Assembly: GCA_022730285.1 (NCBI GenBank)
Contig: DZCQ01000033.1
Coordinates: 1 to 18,664, forward strand
DNA from: Flavobacterium psychrophilum
GTDB lineage: Bacteria; Bacteroidota; Bacteroidia; Flavobacteriales; Flavobacteriaceae
Reading direction: 5' to 3'
DNA: 18,664 nt
The notes beneath the pieces are model-generated. The model did not search any database. It was given only the letters and a program-made list of their open reading frames with translations, and had not been told where the DNA came from. A program made the translations under genes and the position numbers. Within the stretch, counting starts at the first letter, position 1. The number at the start of each line of letters is the position of its first letter. Below are positions 7,938 through 15,207 of this stretch, piece by piece.

Positions 7938-8077
7938 TAATATTAACAGTATTTTGTTGAATAGGCTATCTGCATTATCCGCCAACAAAACTCCAACTAG
8001 TCATTGTTAGTGATATGTTTAGATTCTCTGAGTTTGTCTGTGTAAGCAAATAAATTCAAAACCTAACAAAATAATTT

Positions 8078-8113
8078 CTAATTAACTTTTTAAATTAGTG
8101 TTTTTTTTTTTAC
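8078..8113 (+). terminator. Possible terminator: weak hairpin followed by 13 T
   Basis: CTAATT (8078-8083) pairs with AATTAG (8093-8098); two more A-T pairs are possible if one A bulges out. Two bases later a run of 13 T starts (8101-8113). The stem is short and all but one pair are A-T, so termination strength is uncertain. It lies about 270 bases after the SRPBCC gene and before the def promoter. Confidence 0.4.
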
Positions 8114-8192
8114 AGAACTAAAATAATAACCAACGGACATTATTATCTTACTCCCATTTTTAAATTTAAAATAACATTTTTTTTCATTCTAC

Positions 8193-8222
8193 TTGTGTTA
8201 TGACATATAATTCTTAAATTCG
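8193..8222 (+). promoter_or_regulatory. Candidate def promoter
   Basis: TTG (8193-8195), a 19-base spacer and TAAATTCG (8215-8222) match the Bacteroidota pattern with one mismatch in TAnnTTTG. The predicted start near 8228 leaves a leader of about 20 bases before the def ATG at 8249. Confidence 0.45.
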
Positions 8223-8248
8223 CAAACTATACCAAAAGTTAACACAAA

Positions 8249-8833
8249 ATGATATTACCCATAGTAGGTTACGGTGATCCAGTTTTACGAAAAGTTTGTA
8301 CCAACATACTACAAAATGAGTCACAATTGCCAGAAATTATTACAAATATGTACGAAACAATGTACAATGCTTGTGGAGTAGGTTTAGCAGCTCCACAAAT
8401 AGGATTGCCAATTAGACTATTTATCGTTGATACAGATCCATTTAGCGAAAGTGAAGATTTAACACCAGACGAAGTACTTATGCTTAAAGGATTTAAAAAA
8501 ACATTCATCAACCCAACTATCGTGGAAGAAGAAGGAGAAGAATGGGCGTTTAACGAAGGCTGTCTTAGCATTCCAGATGTACGAGAAGACGTGTATCGAA
8601 AAGAAAAAATTACAATTGAATATTACGATGAAAATTTTAACAAGCATTTAGAACAATATAACGGATTAATAGCACGTGTAATTCAGCATGAATACGACCA
8701 TATAGAAGGAATATTATTTACCGATAAAATTTCAACTTTTAAAAAACAAATCATTAAGAAAAAACTTCAAAATATAATGGATGGAAAAGCAAATCCAGAT
8801 TATAGAATGAAATTTATTGCAAGAAAAAGATAA
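8249..8833 (+). CDS. def: Peptide deformylase
   Basis: Def removes the formyl group from the N-terminal methionine of nascent proteins and uses a bound metal, usually iron. All three family motifs are intact in the 194 residues: GVGLAAPQ (43-50), EGCLS (103-107) with metal ligand Cys105, and QHEYDH (146-151) with ligands His147 and His151 and catalytic Glu148. The insert between motifs 1 and 2 (about 62-82, SESEDLTPDEVLMLKGF) is acidic and of the length seen in Bacteroidota enzymes. The gene has its own likely promoter and is followed 33 bases later by the DUF5606-type gene. The methionyl-tRNA formyltransferase gene is not in the window. Confidence 0.97.
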   Translation: MILPIVGYGDPVLRKVCTNILQNESQLPEIITNMYETMYNACGVGLAAPQIGLPIRLFIVDTDPFSESEDLTPDEVLMLKGFKKTFINPTIVEEEGEEWAFNEGCLSIPDVREDVYRKEKITIEYYDENFNKHLEQYNGLIARVIQHEYDHIEGILFTDKISTFKKQIIKKKLQNIMDGKANPDYRMKFIARKR

Positions 8834-8866
8834 TAAAATTTAAATAACAATAATAGAACACTCAAA

Positions 8867-9409
8867 ATGAACTTAGACAAAATATTAGCCATTACAGGAA
8901 AACCTGGGTTATACACATTAAAAATGCAAACAAGAACAGGCTTTGTAGCCGAATCGCTATTAGACGGAAAGAAAATAACTGTCGGATTGCGTAGTAATGT
9001 AAGTTTATTATCTGAAGTGTCTATGTACACCACAGATAAAGAAAAACCATTGACCGAAGTAATGCAAAATATTGCAGAAAAAGAAAATTATGGTCCTGCT
9101 CCAACTTTTAAAGAAGATAAGCAACAACTAGCCAACTACTTTCTAGAAGTTCTGCCTGATTATGACCAAGATAGAGTATATGCGTCAGATATAAAAAAAG
9201 TAATCAACTGGTACAACCTCTTGCAATCAAAAGGATTAGTGTCAGCTGAAGAACCATCTGAGACAGCTAAAAACGAAGAATCAAAAGTTACTACTTTAAC
9301 AGATTCTAAACCAATAAAAGCTCCAAAATTAGCAACTCCAAAAAATGCTGGTATGGCAGCAGCTAAAAAAGCACCCGCTCAAAAAGCAACAAAATCTACT
9401 AAGAAATAA
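8867..9409 (+). CDS. DUF5606-type conserved protein with basic Lys/Ala tail
   Basis: The first 130 or so residues form a compact conserved domain of unknown function: an N-terminal part (1-75) opening with MNLDKILAITGKPGLYTL and rich in beta-prone stretches, then a helical part containing QLANYFLEVLPDYDQDRVY (about 87-105) and KKVINWYNLL. The tail (about 131-180) is low complexity and turns from acidic to strongly basic, ending in repeats of AAKKA and KATKSTKK like a histone-H1 or nucleic-acid-binding tail. I recognise it as the family called DUF5606, found beside def in Flavobacteriia. No catalytic motif is visible. It sits 33 bases after def and a hairpin terminator follows, so the two are likely one operon. 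Nucleic-acid or ribosome contact by the tail is inference only. Confidence 0.82.
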   Translation: MNLDKILAITGKPGLYTLKMQTRTGFVAESLLDGKKITVGLRSNVSLLSEVSMYTTDKEKPLTEVMQNIAEKENYGPAPTFKEDKQQLANYFLEVLPDYDQDRVYASDIKKVINWYNLLQSKGLVSAEEPSETAKNEESKVTTLTDSKPIKAPKLATPKNAGMAAAKKAPAQKATKSTKK

Positions 9410-9480
9410 GGTTTTTTTAGTATATTTTAAACTATCTATCGGTTTTAAAATTATTGTATTCAATATTTTAACAAAAATAT

Positions 9481-9520
9481 AAGTCCTGCATTTCAAATTC
9501 ATTTGCAGGATTTCTTATTT
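9481..9520 (+). terminator. Rho-independent terminator after the def-DUF5606 pair
   Basis: TCCTGCA (9484-9490) pairs with TGCAGGA (9504-9510), extended outward by one G-U and two A-T pairs to 10 pairs, around a 13-base loop. A T-rich tract follows (9511-9522). It ends the upstream transcript about 70 bases after the stop codon and just before mazG, which suggests that mazG has its own start of transcription. Confidence 0.7.
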
Positions 9521-9537
9521 TTACAGAAATTGTTATC

Positions 9538-10314
9538 ATGAAAACACGCCAACAACAACTCGATGCCTTTGGAAAACTATTAGATGTAATGGACGAATTA
9601 AGAGAGAAATGTCCTTGGGATAAGAAGCAAACCTTTCAGACATTACGCCATTTAACCATAGAGGAAACCTACGAATTGGGAGATGCAATTCTAGATAATA
9701 ACTTGGTTGAAATAAAAAAGGAACTAGGCGATTTGCTGCTACATATTGTTTTTTATGCAAAAATAGGTAGCGAAACTAATCAATTTGACATTGCTGATGT
9801 TGCCAATTCTATTACCGAAAAGCTAATATTTAGACACCCACACATTTATGGAGATGTAACTGTTGCAAATGAAGAAGAGGTGAAACAAAATTGGGAAAAA
9901 CTAAAACTAAAAGAAGGAAACAAATCGGTATTACAAGGTGTTCCAAAAAGCCTTCCTGCAATGGTTAAAGCTAGCCGAATTCAAGATAAGGTAAAAGCTG
10001 TTGGTTTTGACTGGGACGAAAAAAATCAAGTTTGGGAAAAAGTACAAGAAGAACTACAAGAGCTACAAGAAGAAGTTAAAAATGGAAATAGTGCCAAAAT
10101 AGAGAATGAATTTGGAGACGTTCTTTTTTCGCTAATAAATTATGCCCGCTTTTTGAATATCAATCCAGAAGATGCATTGGAACTTACTAATAAAAAATTC
10201 ATCAAACGATTTATGTTTTTAGAAAACAAGGCTTCTGAAATAAACAAATCTCTATCTGATATGAGTTTAGCAGAAATGGATATATTTTGGAACCAAGCTA
10301 AAAAATTTGATTAA
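9538..10314 (+). CDS. mazG: Nucleoside triphosphate pyrophosphohydrolase MazG
   Basis: MazG hydrolyses nucleoside triphosphates to monophosphates and pyrophosphate; it clears damaged dNTPs and can lower alarmone levels under starvation. The 258-residue protein has the classic two tandem MazG domains. The first has EETYE (42-46) and ELGD (62-65); the second has EELQE (171-175) and EFGD (191-194). Both domains thus keep the ExxE and ExxD magnesium-binding residues. The opening KCPWDKKQTFQTLRHLTIEE (24-43) is diagnostic for the long MazG form. It follows a terminator hairpin, and the next gene begins 38 bases after its stop. No toxin or antitoxin partner is nearby. Confidence 0.96.
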   Translation: MKTRQQQLDAFGKLLDVMDELREKCPWDKKQTFQTLRHLTIEETYELGDAILDNNLVEIKKELGDLLLHIVFYAKIGSETNQFDIADVANSITEKLIFRHPHIYGDVTVANEEEVKQNWEKLKLKEGNKSVLQGVPKSLPAMVKASRIQDKVKAVGFDWDEKNQVWEKVQEELQELQEEVKNGNSAKIENEFGDVLFSLINYARFLNINPEDALELTNKKFIKRFMFLENKASEINKSLSDMSLAEMDIFWNQAKKFD

Positions 10315-10352
10315 TTCTGAATTTGGAATACTTTTTGCAACACCTCAAATAT

Positions 10353-11003
10353 ATGAAATTAAATTATTTGTTACTTTTAGCTACTATTGCAATTTATGGA
10401 CAGGATAAAACTGGAATTCCGAACATTGGTTTGCCAAGAATAGACATGTCGCTACCCGAAAAGTCTACTAATAACTCGGAATATTCTATTAGCAAACCTT
10501 TTGAAATAACAAAATTTAAAACTCCTACTAAAATTTATAGTCCTCCAACACTAAATACTCCAAATAAATTTAACACACCAAAAAGCGATTTTAAACCAGG
10601 TAAAATATATGCCGATAAATTAAATAAAATAAATGGGAACGAAGAAAATTCCGATTTTAAATTATATCGTAAAAATATGTTTTTGGGAGATTTTAAAGTA
10701 AATTCAAAAAAAATAGGCATATTCTACCGAGATTTTGGTCTTGTAGATGGCGATTTAATTCGAGTTTGGGTTAATGATAAAATTGTAATGCAAGAAATAT
10801 TTTTAGGTTCCAATTTTGAAAAATTAGATTTAGAACTTGGCAAAGGAATAAACAAAATAGATTTTGAAGCCTTAACACAAGGGACTTCTGGACCAAATAC
10901 TGCCGAATTTAAAATTTATGATGACTCCGAAAAATTAGTTTCCGAGAATATGTGGAATTTAGGAACTGGTTTTAAAGCTACTGTAATTATTAACAAAGAA
11001 TAA
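10353..11003 (+). CDS. Small secreted protein with C-terminal beta domain, unknown function
   Basis: I chose the ATG at 10353, since it starts directly with a signal peptide (MKLNYLLLLATIAIYGQ, cut likely after Gly16 or Gln17); the TTG at 10323 would put ten extra residues before it. The mature part has a Pro/Thr/Asn/Lys-rich, probably disordered linker (20-85), then a domain of about 105-216 with alternating beta patterns: MFLGDFKVNSKKIGIFYRDF (109-128), DGDLIRVWVND (132-142) and GTSGPNTAEFKIYDD (177-191). This C-terminal pattern looks like one I associate with secreted Bacteroidota proteins, but I cannot name the family. No enzyme motif, lipobox or sorting domain is seen. It may be cotranscribed with mazG and converges on the permease gene. 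Confidence 0.75.
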   Translation: MKLNYLLLLATIAIYGQDKTGIPNIGLPRIDMSLPEKSTNNSEYSISKPFEITKFKTPTKIYSPPTLNTPNKFNTPKSDFKPGKIYADKLNKINGNEENSDFKLYRKNMFLGDFKVNSKKIGIFYRDFGLVDGDLIRVWVNDKIVMQEIFLGSNFEKLDLELGKGINKIDFEALTQGTSGPNTAEFKIYDDSEKLVSENMWNLGTGFKATVIINKE

Positions 11004-11033
11004 AAACTTTTGGTTTTAAAATTTCCAATTCAC

Positions 11034-12476
11034 TTATTCCTTCTCTTTAATAAAATAGTAAACAGGAATACCTAATAAAACAATTAACAATCCCATGCCA
11101 GTATTTTTAGTATCATAAATTAGCAAGGCAACACAAATTAATGCTGTTAAAAAAATATAAACTGCTGGAATAATAGGATATCCAAAAGCCTTATACGGTC
11201 TTTCTGCATTCGGTTCTTTTTTTCTTAAAATAAAAATACCATAAATTGTTATCATATAAAATAGCAGCGAAGCAAAAGTAGCATACGTTAACAAATCACT
11301 ATATTTTCCAGAAAGACATAGCACAGATGCCCAAATACATTGGTACCAAAGGGCTTCTGCAGGTACACTATTTTTATTTAGATTAGCAGCTTTCTTAAAA
11401 AATAGTTTCTCTTTTGCCATAGCATAAAATAATCGTCCTCCAGAAAGTATCATACCACTATTACATCCAAAAGTAGAAATCATAATAAGTCCAGCCATTA
11501 CAAAAACACCAATATTTCCTAATATAACATTTGCAGCAGCAGCTCCTACACGATCTTGACTTGCAAACATAATCCCTTTGCCAATTGCTGTTTCGCTAAC
11601 TGGCGAGCCATTCATAGGTAACAAGGATAAATAAGCAATATTGGCAAGAATATAAATAATAGTAACTAATAAAGTGCCTAGAAATAAACTTCTTGGAATA
11701 TTCTTTTTAGGGTCTTTAATCTCTCCAGCAATAAAGGTTACATTGTTCCATGTATCACTAGAAAAAAGAGAATTAATAATAGTTGCTCCCATTGCTCCAA
11801 GCAATGCAATTCCTGTCAATTTTGTAACAGTAACAGTGCCATCTGTATTTAAAATTGTTTTAGAAGCTTCCCATGCATGCGAAAAGTTATCCGCAAGAAC
11901 ATTTGTATGAAAACCAATATACAAACCAGCTATAATTAATGCTGCAAGAGCAAATAACTTGGCAATTGTAAACAATAATTGAATAGTTTTTCCACTCTGA
12001 ACACCTTTAGTATTAATATAAGTTAGTAAAATAACACTCAAAACAGCAAGAATTTGCTTATTTGTAAACGAATAAGTGCTAATAGTAATAATTTTGTCTT
12101 CTAAAAAAGGAAAAAAAACAGCGGAATAATTGGCAAATGCTACTGCAACCGCTGCAATAACTCCCGTTTGAATAACAGTAAAAACGGTCCAACCATATAA
12201 AAAAGACAATAACTTACCGTAAGCTCTTTGAATATATACAAACTGTCCGCCTGCGTTTGGCATCATTCCTGCTAATTCGCCATAACTTAATGCAGCACTC
12301 ATCGTTAGCAAGCCTGTTACAAACCACACTACTAATAACCAAGCGGCAGAACCTATATCACGTGCCATAGCGGCAGTTACAATAAATATACCAGAACCAA
12401 TCATAGAACCAGCCACAATACTCGTAGCATCTAGCAAACCTAATTCCCTTTTAAACGTTTGTTTTTCGTCTTGCAT
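11034..12476 (-). CDS. APC-family amino acid permease
   Basis: This 480-residue inner-membrane protein has about twelve hydrophobic helices. The APC-superfamily signature is clear: GSMIGSGIF (23-31) in the broken first helix, and YGELAGMMPNAGG (65-77) after the second, then FVYIQRAYG (79-87). The overall pattern resembles the LAT-like branch that moves neutral amino acids by exchange or proton symport, but the substrate cannot be told. I chose the ATG at 12474-12476, which has AGGAG just upstream, over a TTG at 12501-12503 that adds nine residues (MYIALKKEI). It is transcribed divergently from ruvB and converges on the small secreted-protein gene 30 bases away. Confidence 0.88.
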   Translation of the reverse strand: MQDEKQTFKRELGLLDATSIVAGSMIGSGIFIVTAAMARDIGSAAWLLVVWFVTGLLTMSAALSYGELAGMMPNAGGQFVYIQRAYGKLLSFLYGWTVFTVIQTGVIAAVAVAFANYSAVFFPFLEDKIITISTYSFTNKQILAVLSVILLTYINTKGVQSGKTIQLLFTIAKLFALAALIIAGLYIGFHTNVLADNFSHAWEASKTILNTDGTVTVTKLTGIALLGAMGATIINSLFSSDTWNNVTFIAGEIKDPKKNIPRSLFLGTLLVTIIYILANIAYLSLLPMNGSPVSETAIGKGIMFASQDRVGAAAANVILGNIGVFVMAGLIMISTFGCNSGMILSGGRLFYAMAKEKLFFKKAANLNKNSVPAEALWYQCIWASVLCLSGKYSDLLTYATFASLLFYMITIYGIFILRKKEPNAERPYKAFGYPIIPAVYIFLTALICVALLIYDTKNTGMGLLIVLLGIPVYYFIKEKE

Positions 12477-12479
12477 TAT

Positions 12480-12484
12480 CTCCT
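12480..12484 (-). promoter_or_regulatory. Shine-Dalgarno-like AGGAG before the permease start
   Basis: On the minus strand the sequence AAGGAGATAATG places GGAG three bases before the ATG at 12476. This decides the start over the upstream TTG. The spacing is shorter than the usual 5-9 bases. Most other starts in the window have only A/T-rich upstream sequence. Confidence 0.5.
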
Positions 12485-12564
12485 TTTTTAATGCAATATA
12501 CAATTTTAAATGAAAAATAGAAGCTTGGAAAATTAAAAAAAGAATTATTTGACCTAAAACTTTT

Positions 12565-12572
12565 TATCTTTG
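12565..12572 (+). promoter_or_regulatory. Exact -7 box TATCTTTG directly before ruvB
   Basis: TATCTTTG is a full match to TAnnTTTG and ends only four bases before the ruvB ATG (12577). The nearest TTTG (12548-12551) is 13 bases upstream, shorter than the usual spacer, so the -33 part is weak. ATCTT-tgt-AAGAT (12566-12578) also makes a small palindrome overlapping the box and the start codon. Confidence 0.45.
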
Positions 12573-12576
12573 TAAG

Positions 12577-13599
12577 ATGAATGAAAATTTGAATCCAAAC
12601 AAGGAACGTTTTTCTACCGAAGAAGCTGCTATAGAAAAAGCATTAAGACCACTAAGTTTTACAGACTTTTCTGGTCAAGAACAAGTTTTAGAAAATCTTC
12701 AAATATTTGTTCAAGCAGCAAATTTAAGAGGTGAAGCCCTAGACCACACCCTTTTTCACGGACCTCCTGGACTTGGAAAAACAACTCTTGCCAATATTTT
12801 AGCTAATGAATTAGGAGTAGGGATTAAAATAACTTCAGGTCCTGTACTAGATAAACCTGGCGATTTAGCAGGGCTTTTAACCAATTTAGAAGAGCGTGAT
12901 GTTTTATTTATAGACGAAATACATAGATTAAGTCCTGTGGTAGAAGAATATTTATATTCCGCAATGGAAGATTTTAAGATTGATATAATGATAGAATCTG
13001 GTCCTAATGCCCGATCAGTTCAAATTAATCTTAATCCATTTACGCTAGTAGGTGCAACCACCAGATCAGGACTATTAACAGCTCCAATGCGAGCAAGATT
13101 TGGTATTCAAAGCAGATTGCAGTATTATAATACCGAACTTTTAACCACTATTGTACAAAGAAGTTCTGCAATTTTAAAAATGGGAATTACGATGGAATCT
13201 GCAGTAGAAATTGCAGGACGAAGCAGAGGAACTCCTCGTATTGCGAATGCATTGTTAAGAAGAGTTCGAGATTTTGCTCAGATAAAAGGAAATGGCAGCA
13301 TAGACATTGAAATTGCAAAATTTGCATTGAATGCATTACATGTAGATGCTCATGGCCTTGATGAGATGGATAATAAAATTTTAACTACTATAATAGAAAA
13401 ATTTAAAGGTGGTCCAGTAGGCTTATCAACTTTAGCAACAGCTGTATCAGAAAGTGCAGAAACTATTGAAGAAGTATATGAACCATTTCTTATACAAGAA
13501 GGTTTTATTATGAGAACTCCTCGTGGCAGAGAAGTTACAGATAAAGCATATAAGCATCTTGGCAAAATTAAATTGAATATACAAGGAGACCTTTTTTAA
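12577..13599 (+). CDS. ruvB: Holliday junction branch migration ATPase RuvB
   Basis: RuvB is the hexameric AAA+ motor that, with RuvA, drives branch migration of Holliday junctions before RuvC cuts them. The 340 residues show Walker A GPPGLGKT (62-69), Walker B with DEIH (113-116), sensor GATTRSG (159-165) and the arginine-finger segment MRARFG (171-176, finger Arg174). The C-terminal winged-helix domain includes AYKHLG near 325. Length and motif spacing match E. coli RuvB closely. The start ATG agrees with relatives that open MNENL. The promoter-like TATCTTTG just upstream leaves almost no leader. ruvA and ruvC are not adjacent, which is usual in this group. The dehydrogenase gene follows after 18 bases. 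Confidence 0.98.
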   Translation: MNENLNPNKERFSTEEAAIEKALRPLSFTDFSGQEQVLENLQIFVQAANLRGEALDHTLFHGPPGLGKTTLANILANELGVGIKITSGPVLDKPGDLAGLLTNLEERDVLFIDEIHRLSPVVEEYLYSAMEDFKIDIMIESGPNARSVQINLNPFTLVGATTRSGLLTAPMRARFGIQSRLQYYNTELLTTIVQRSSAILKMGITMESAVEIAGRSRGTPRIANALLRRVRDFAQIKGNGSIDIEIAKFALNALHVDAHGLDEMDNKILTTIIEKFKGGPVGLSTLATAVSESAETIEEVYEPFLIQEGFIMRTPRGREVTDKAYKHLGKIKLNIQGDLF

Positions 13600-13617
13600 A
13601 CTAAAAATATTATCTTA

Positions 13618-14406
13618 ATGCGTTTAGAAAACAAAGTGGTTTGGATAACAGGAGCATCATCTGGCATTGGAGAAGCTTTGGCATATAATTTATCCGAAAA
13701 AAAATGCAAATTAATTCTTTCTGGGCGAAATATAGATGCTTTGGAACGAGTTAAAAATAATTGCTCGAATCCAAACATTCATATTTTAGCATTTGATTTA
13801 GAAAATTATGAAAATGCAAGTGCAAATGTTACAAAAGCACTTTCTTTCTTTGGGAATATAGACATACTTATAAACAATGGCGGAATTAGTCAACGTTCCT
13901 TAATAATGGATACCGAATTTAAAGTCGATAAAAAATTAATCGACATAGATTATTTAGGAACAATTGCTATAACAAAGGCATTATTACCTCACTTTATAGC
14001 ACAAAAAAAAGGACATTATGTAACTATTACCAGCATTATGGGAAAATTTGGTTCTCCATACAGATCTGGATATTGTGCTGCAAAACATGGCTTACATGGT
14101 TTTTTTGATGTTTTAAGAATGGAACATTTTAATGATAATATCTCCGTAACACTTGTTTGCCCTGGTTTTGTGCAAACTAATGTTGCTAAAAATGCATTAA
14201 CAGGAAACGGAAGTATTCAAAACACAGAGGATGAAGCAACCAAAAATGGCATACCTGTTAGTAAATTTGCTAAAAAATGCGTGAAAGCAATAGAATCAAA
14301 CAAAAAAGAAATTTCCATAGGTGGAAAAGAAATAATAGGAGTTTATATTAAACGATTTTTTCCAAGTTTTTTGGATAAAATTATTCTAAAAAATAAAGTA
14401 CGATAA
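13618..14406 (+). CDS. Short-chain dehydrogenase/reductase (SDR), substrate unknown
   Basis: A classical SDR of 262 residues with a Rossmann fold: cofactor loop TGASSGIG (11-18), NNGG (86-89), catalytic Ser139 and the YxxxK pair Tyr152 and Lys156, within SGYCAAKHG. The serine to arginine stretch after the second strand (SGRN, 35-38) suggests a preference for NADPH. The CPGFVQTNVAKNAL segment (181-194) and the basic C-terminal tail ending GVYIKRFFPSFLDKIILKNK resemble the DHRS7/11-beta-HSD-like branch, often lipid or steroid active, and the tail may lie at the membrane. The substrate cannot be told. It is probably cotranscribed with ruvB (18-base gap) and its stop lies six bases from the stop of the opposing TPM gene. 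Confidence 0.9.
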   Translation: MRLENKVVWITGASSGIGEALAYNLSEKKCKLILSGRNIDALERVKNNCSNPNIHILAFDLENYENASANVTKALSFFGNIDILINNGGISQRSLIMDTEFKVDKKLIDIDYLGTIAITKALLPHFIAQKKGHYVTITSIMGKFGSPYRSGYCAAKHGLHGFFDVLRMEHFNDNISVTLVCPGFVQTNVAKNALTGNGSIQNTEDEATKNGIPVSKFAKKCVKAIESNKKEISIGGKEIIGVYIKRFFPSFLDKIILKNKVR

Positions 14407-14412
14407 TTACCA

Positions 14413-15207
14413 TTACCAATCGCCTCCAGCACCACCACCAGAAAATCCTCCTCCACCAAAACCACCACCAAAGCCTCCTCCACCAGAAGATCCAAAACTA
14501 CCACTAGATCCAAAACCGCCACTGCGACCAAGATTACTAAGTATAATTGCATCTAAAATACTAGGAGAACCACCAAAAGAATTTCCGTTACCCGAATTAT
14601 TGTTTCTATTTGCAAAAATTAAAATTGCTATAATAATTATTAAAATTAGAATAAAAATTGGAAAATCTTCTTGTGTATCTTTAACTCTTGAACCTTTATA
14701 AGTACCTTTTAATACTTCAAAAATAGCATTTGTACCAAGATTAAGTCCTTGGTAATAATTGCCTGATTTAAATTCTGGGATAATTATTTTTCTGGTTATT
14801 TCGCCAATTGTTCCTGCGGTAAGTTTACTCTCTACTCCATAACCAGGGGAAATCCAAATTTTTCGTTCATTTTTTGCTAAAAGAACAATTACGCCATTAT
14901 CATTTTTTGCTGAGCCACCAATACCCCATTCATGCCCCCATTTTGGAGTCAAAATACCAATATCTTCTCCCTTCAAACTTTCTATTATTATTACAACAAT
15001 TTGTGTAGAGGTAGAATCGGAATACTGTATTAGTTTTTTTTCTAAATCTGATTTTTCAGTAACAGATAATAGATTTGCATAATCATAAACAGATGTTTGA
15101 AACTTAGGAATTTCTGGAATTGTAAATTGAGCCGTACTTTTTGCAGCAAAAAATACTAGTAACAAAAGTAATTTATAGAAATAAAAATTGGTTGTAAACT
15201 TTCTCAT
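14413..15207 (-). CDS. Secreted TPM-domain (YgcG/Psb32-like) protein with Gly-rich tail
   Basis: The 264-residue precursor has a signal peptide (1-26, ending STAQ), a TPM domain (about 38-165) with VYDYANLLS (40-48), STQIVVIII (67-75) and GVIVLLAKNERKIWISPGYG (105-124), a membrane helix (183-199) and a Gly/Ser/Phe tail (228-263) ending GGAGGDW. This is the standard layout of YgcG-like proteins. TPM relatives include the photosystem repair protein Psb32; acid-phosphatase activity was reported for a plant homologue, but the bacterial function is unclear. The TPM domain should face the periplasm, leaving the Gly-rich tail in the cytoplasm. It is the last gene of the lemA group; its ATG overlaps the preceding stop by one base. 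Confidence 0.9.
   Translation of the reverse strand: MRKFTTNFYFYKLLLLLVFFAAKSTAQFTIPEIPKFQTSVYDYANLLSVTEKSDLEKKLIQYSDSTSTQIVVIIIESLKGEDIGILTPKWGHEWGIGGSAKNDNGVIVLLAKNERKIWISPGYGVESKLTAGTIGEITRKIIIPEFKSGNYYQGLNLGTNAIFEVLKGTYKGSRVKDTQEDFPIFILILIIIIAILIFANRNNNSGNGNSFGGSPSILDAIILSNLGRSGGFGSSGSFGSSGGGGFGGGFGGGGFSGGGAGGDW

Larger units (their letters stand above)
7806..8248. other. 443-bp gene-free gap between the SRPBCC gene and def
   Basis: I see no credible coding frame on either strand. The gap holds an imperfect inverted repeat (7869-7937), the near-identical decamers GCTATCCGCA (7814-7823) and GCTATCTGCA (7965-7974), AACTAGT at 7807-7813 and 7995-8001, a hairpin followed by 13 T (8078-8113), an AT palindrome (8158-8171) and a candidate def promoter. 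It is much the longest non-coding stretch in the window and could be the remains of a lost gene or small element. Confidence 0.7.

Noticed and set aside
8158..8171. Perfect palindrome TTTTAAATTTAAAA
   Set aside because: Composition alone makes such palindromes common in AT-rich spacers; no matching site was seen elsewhere.
9516..9523. TATTTTTA as a mazG promoter -7 box
   Set aside because: One mismatch and no TTG at the expected distance; it also lies in the T-tract of the preceding terminator.
9538..10314. MazG as part of a toxin-antitoxin or phage-defence system
   Set aside because: No mazE/mazF or defence gene lies nearby; this is the ordinary two-domain housekeeping MazG.
10323..10352. 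TTG start adding ten residues to the secreted protein
   Set aside because: The extension would precede a well-formed signal peptide that starts at the ATG at 10353.
11003..11017. Possible hairpin AAAAC-GTTTT between the secreted protein and permease genes
   Set aside because: Only five base pairs, mostly A-T; too weak to call a terminator.
12477..12503. TTG start adding nine residues to the permease
   Set aside because: ATG at 12476 has an upstream AGGAG and begins just ahead of the conserved domain.
14420..14530. Repetitive CCACCA-rich DNA that might be a minisatellite
   Set aside because: It is the coding sequence of the Gly/Ser-rich tail normal for YgcG-like proteins.
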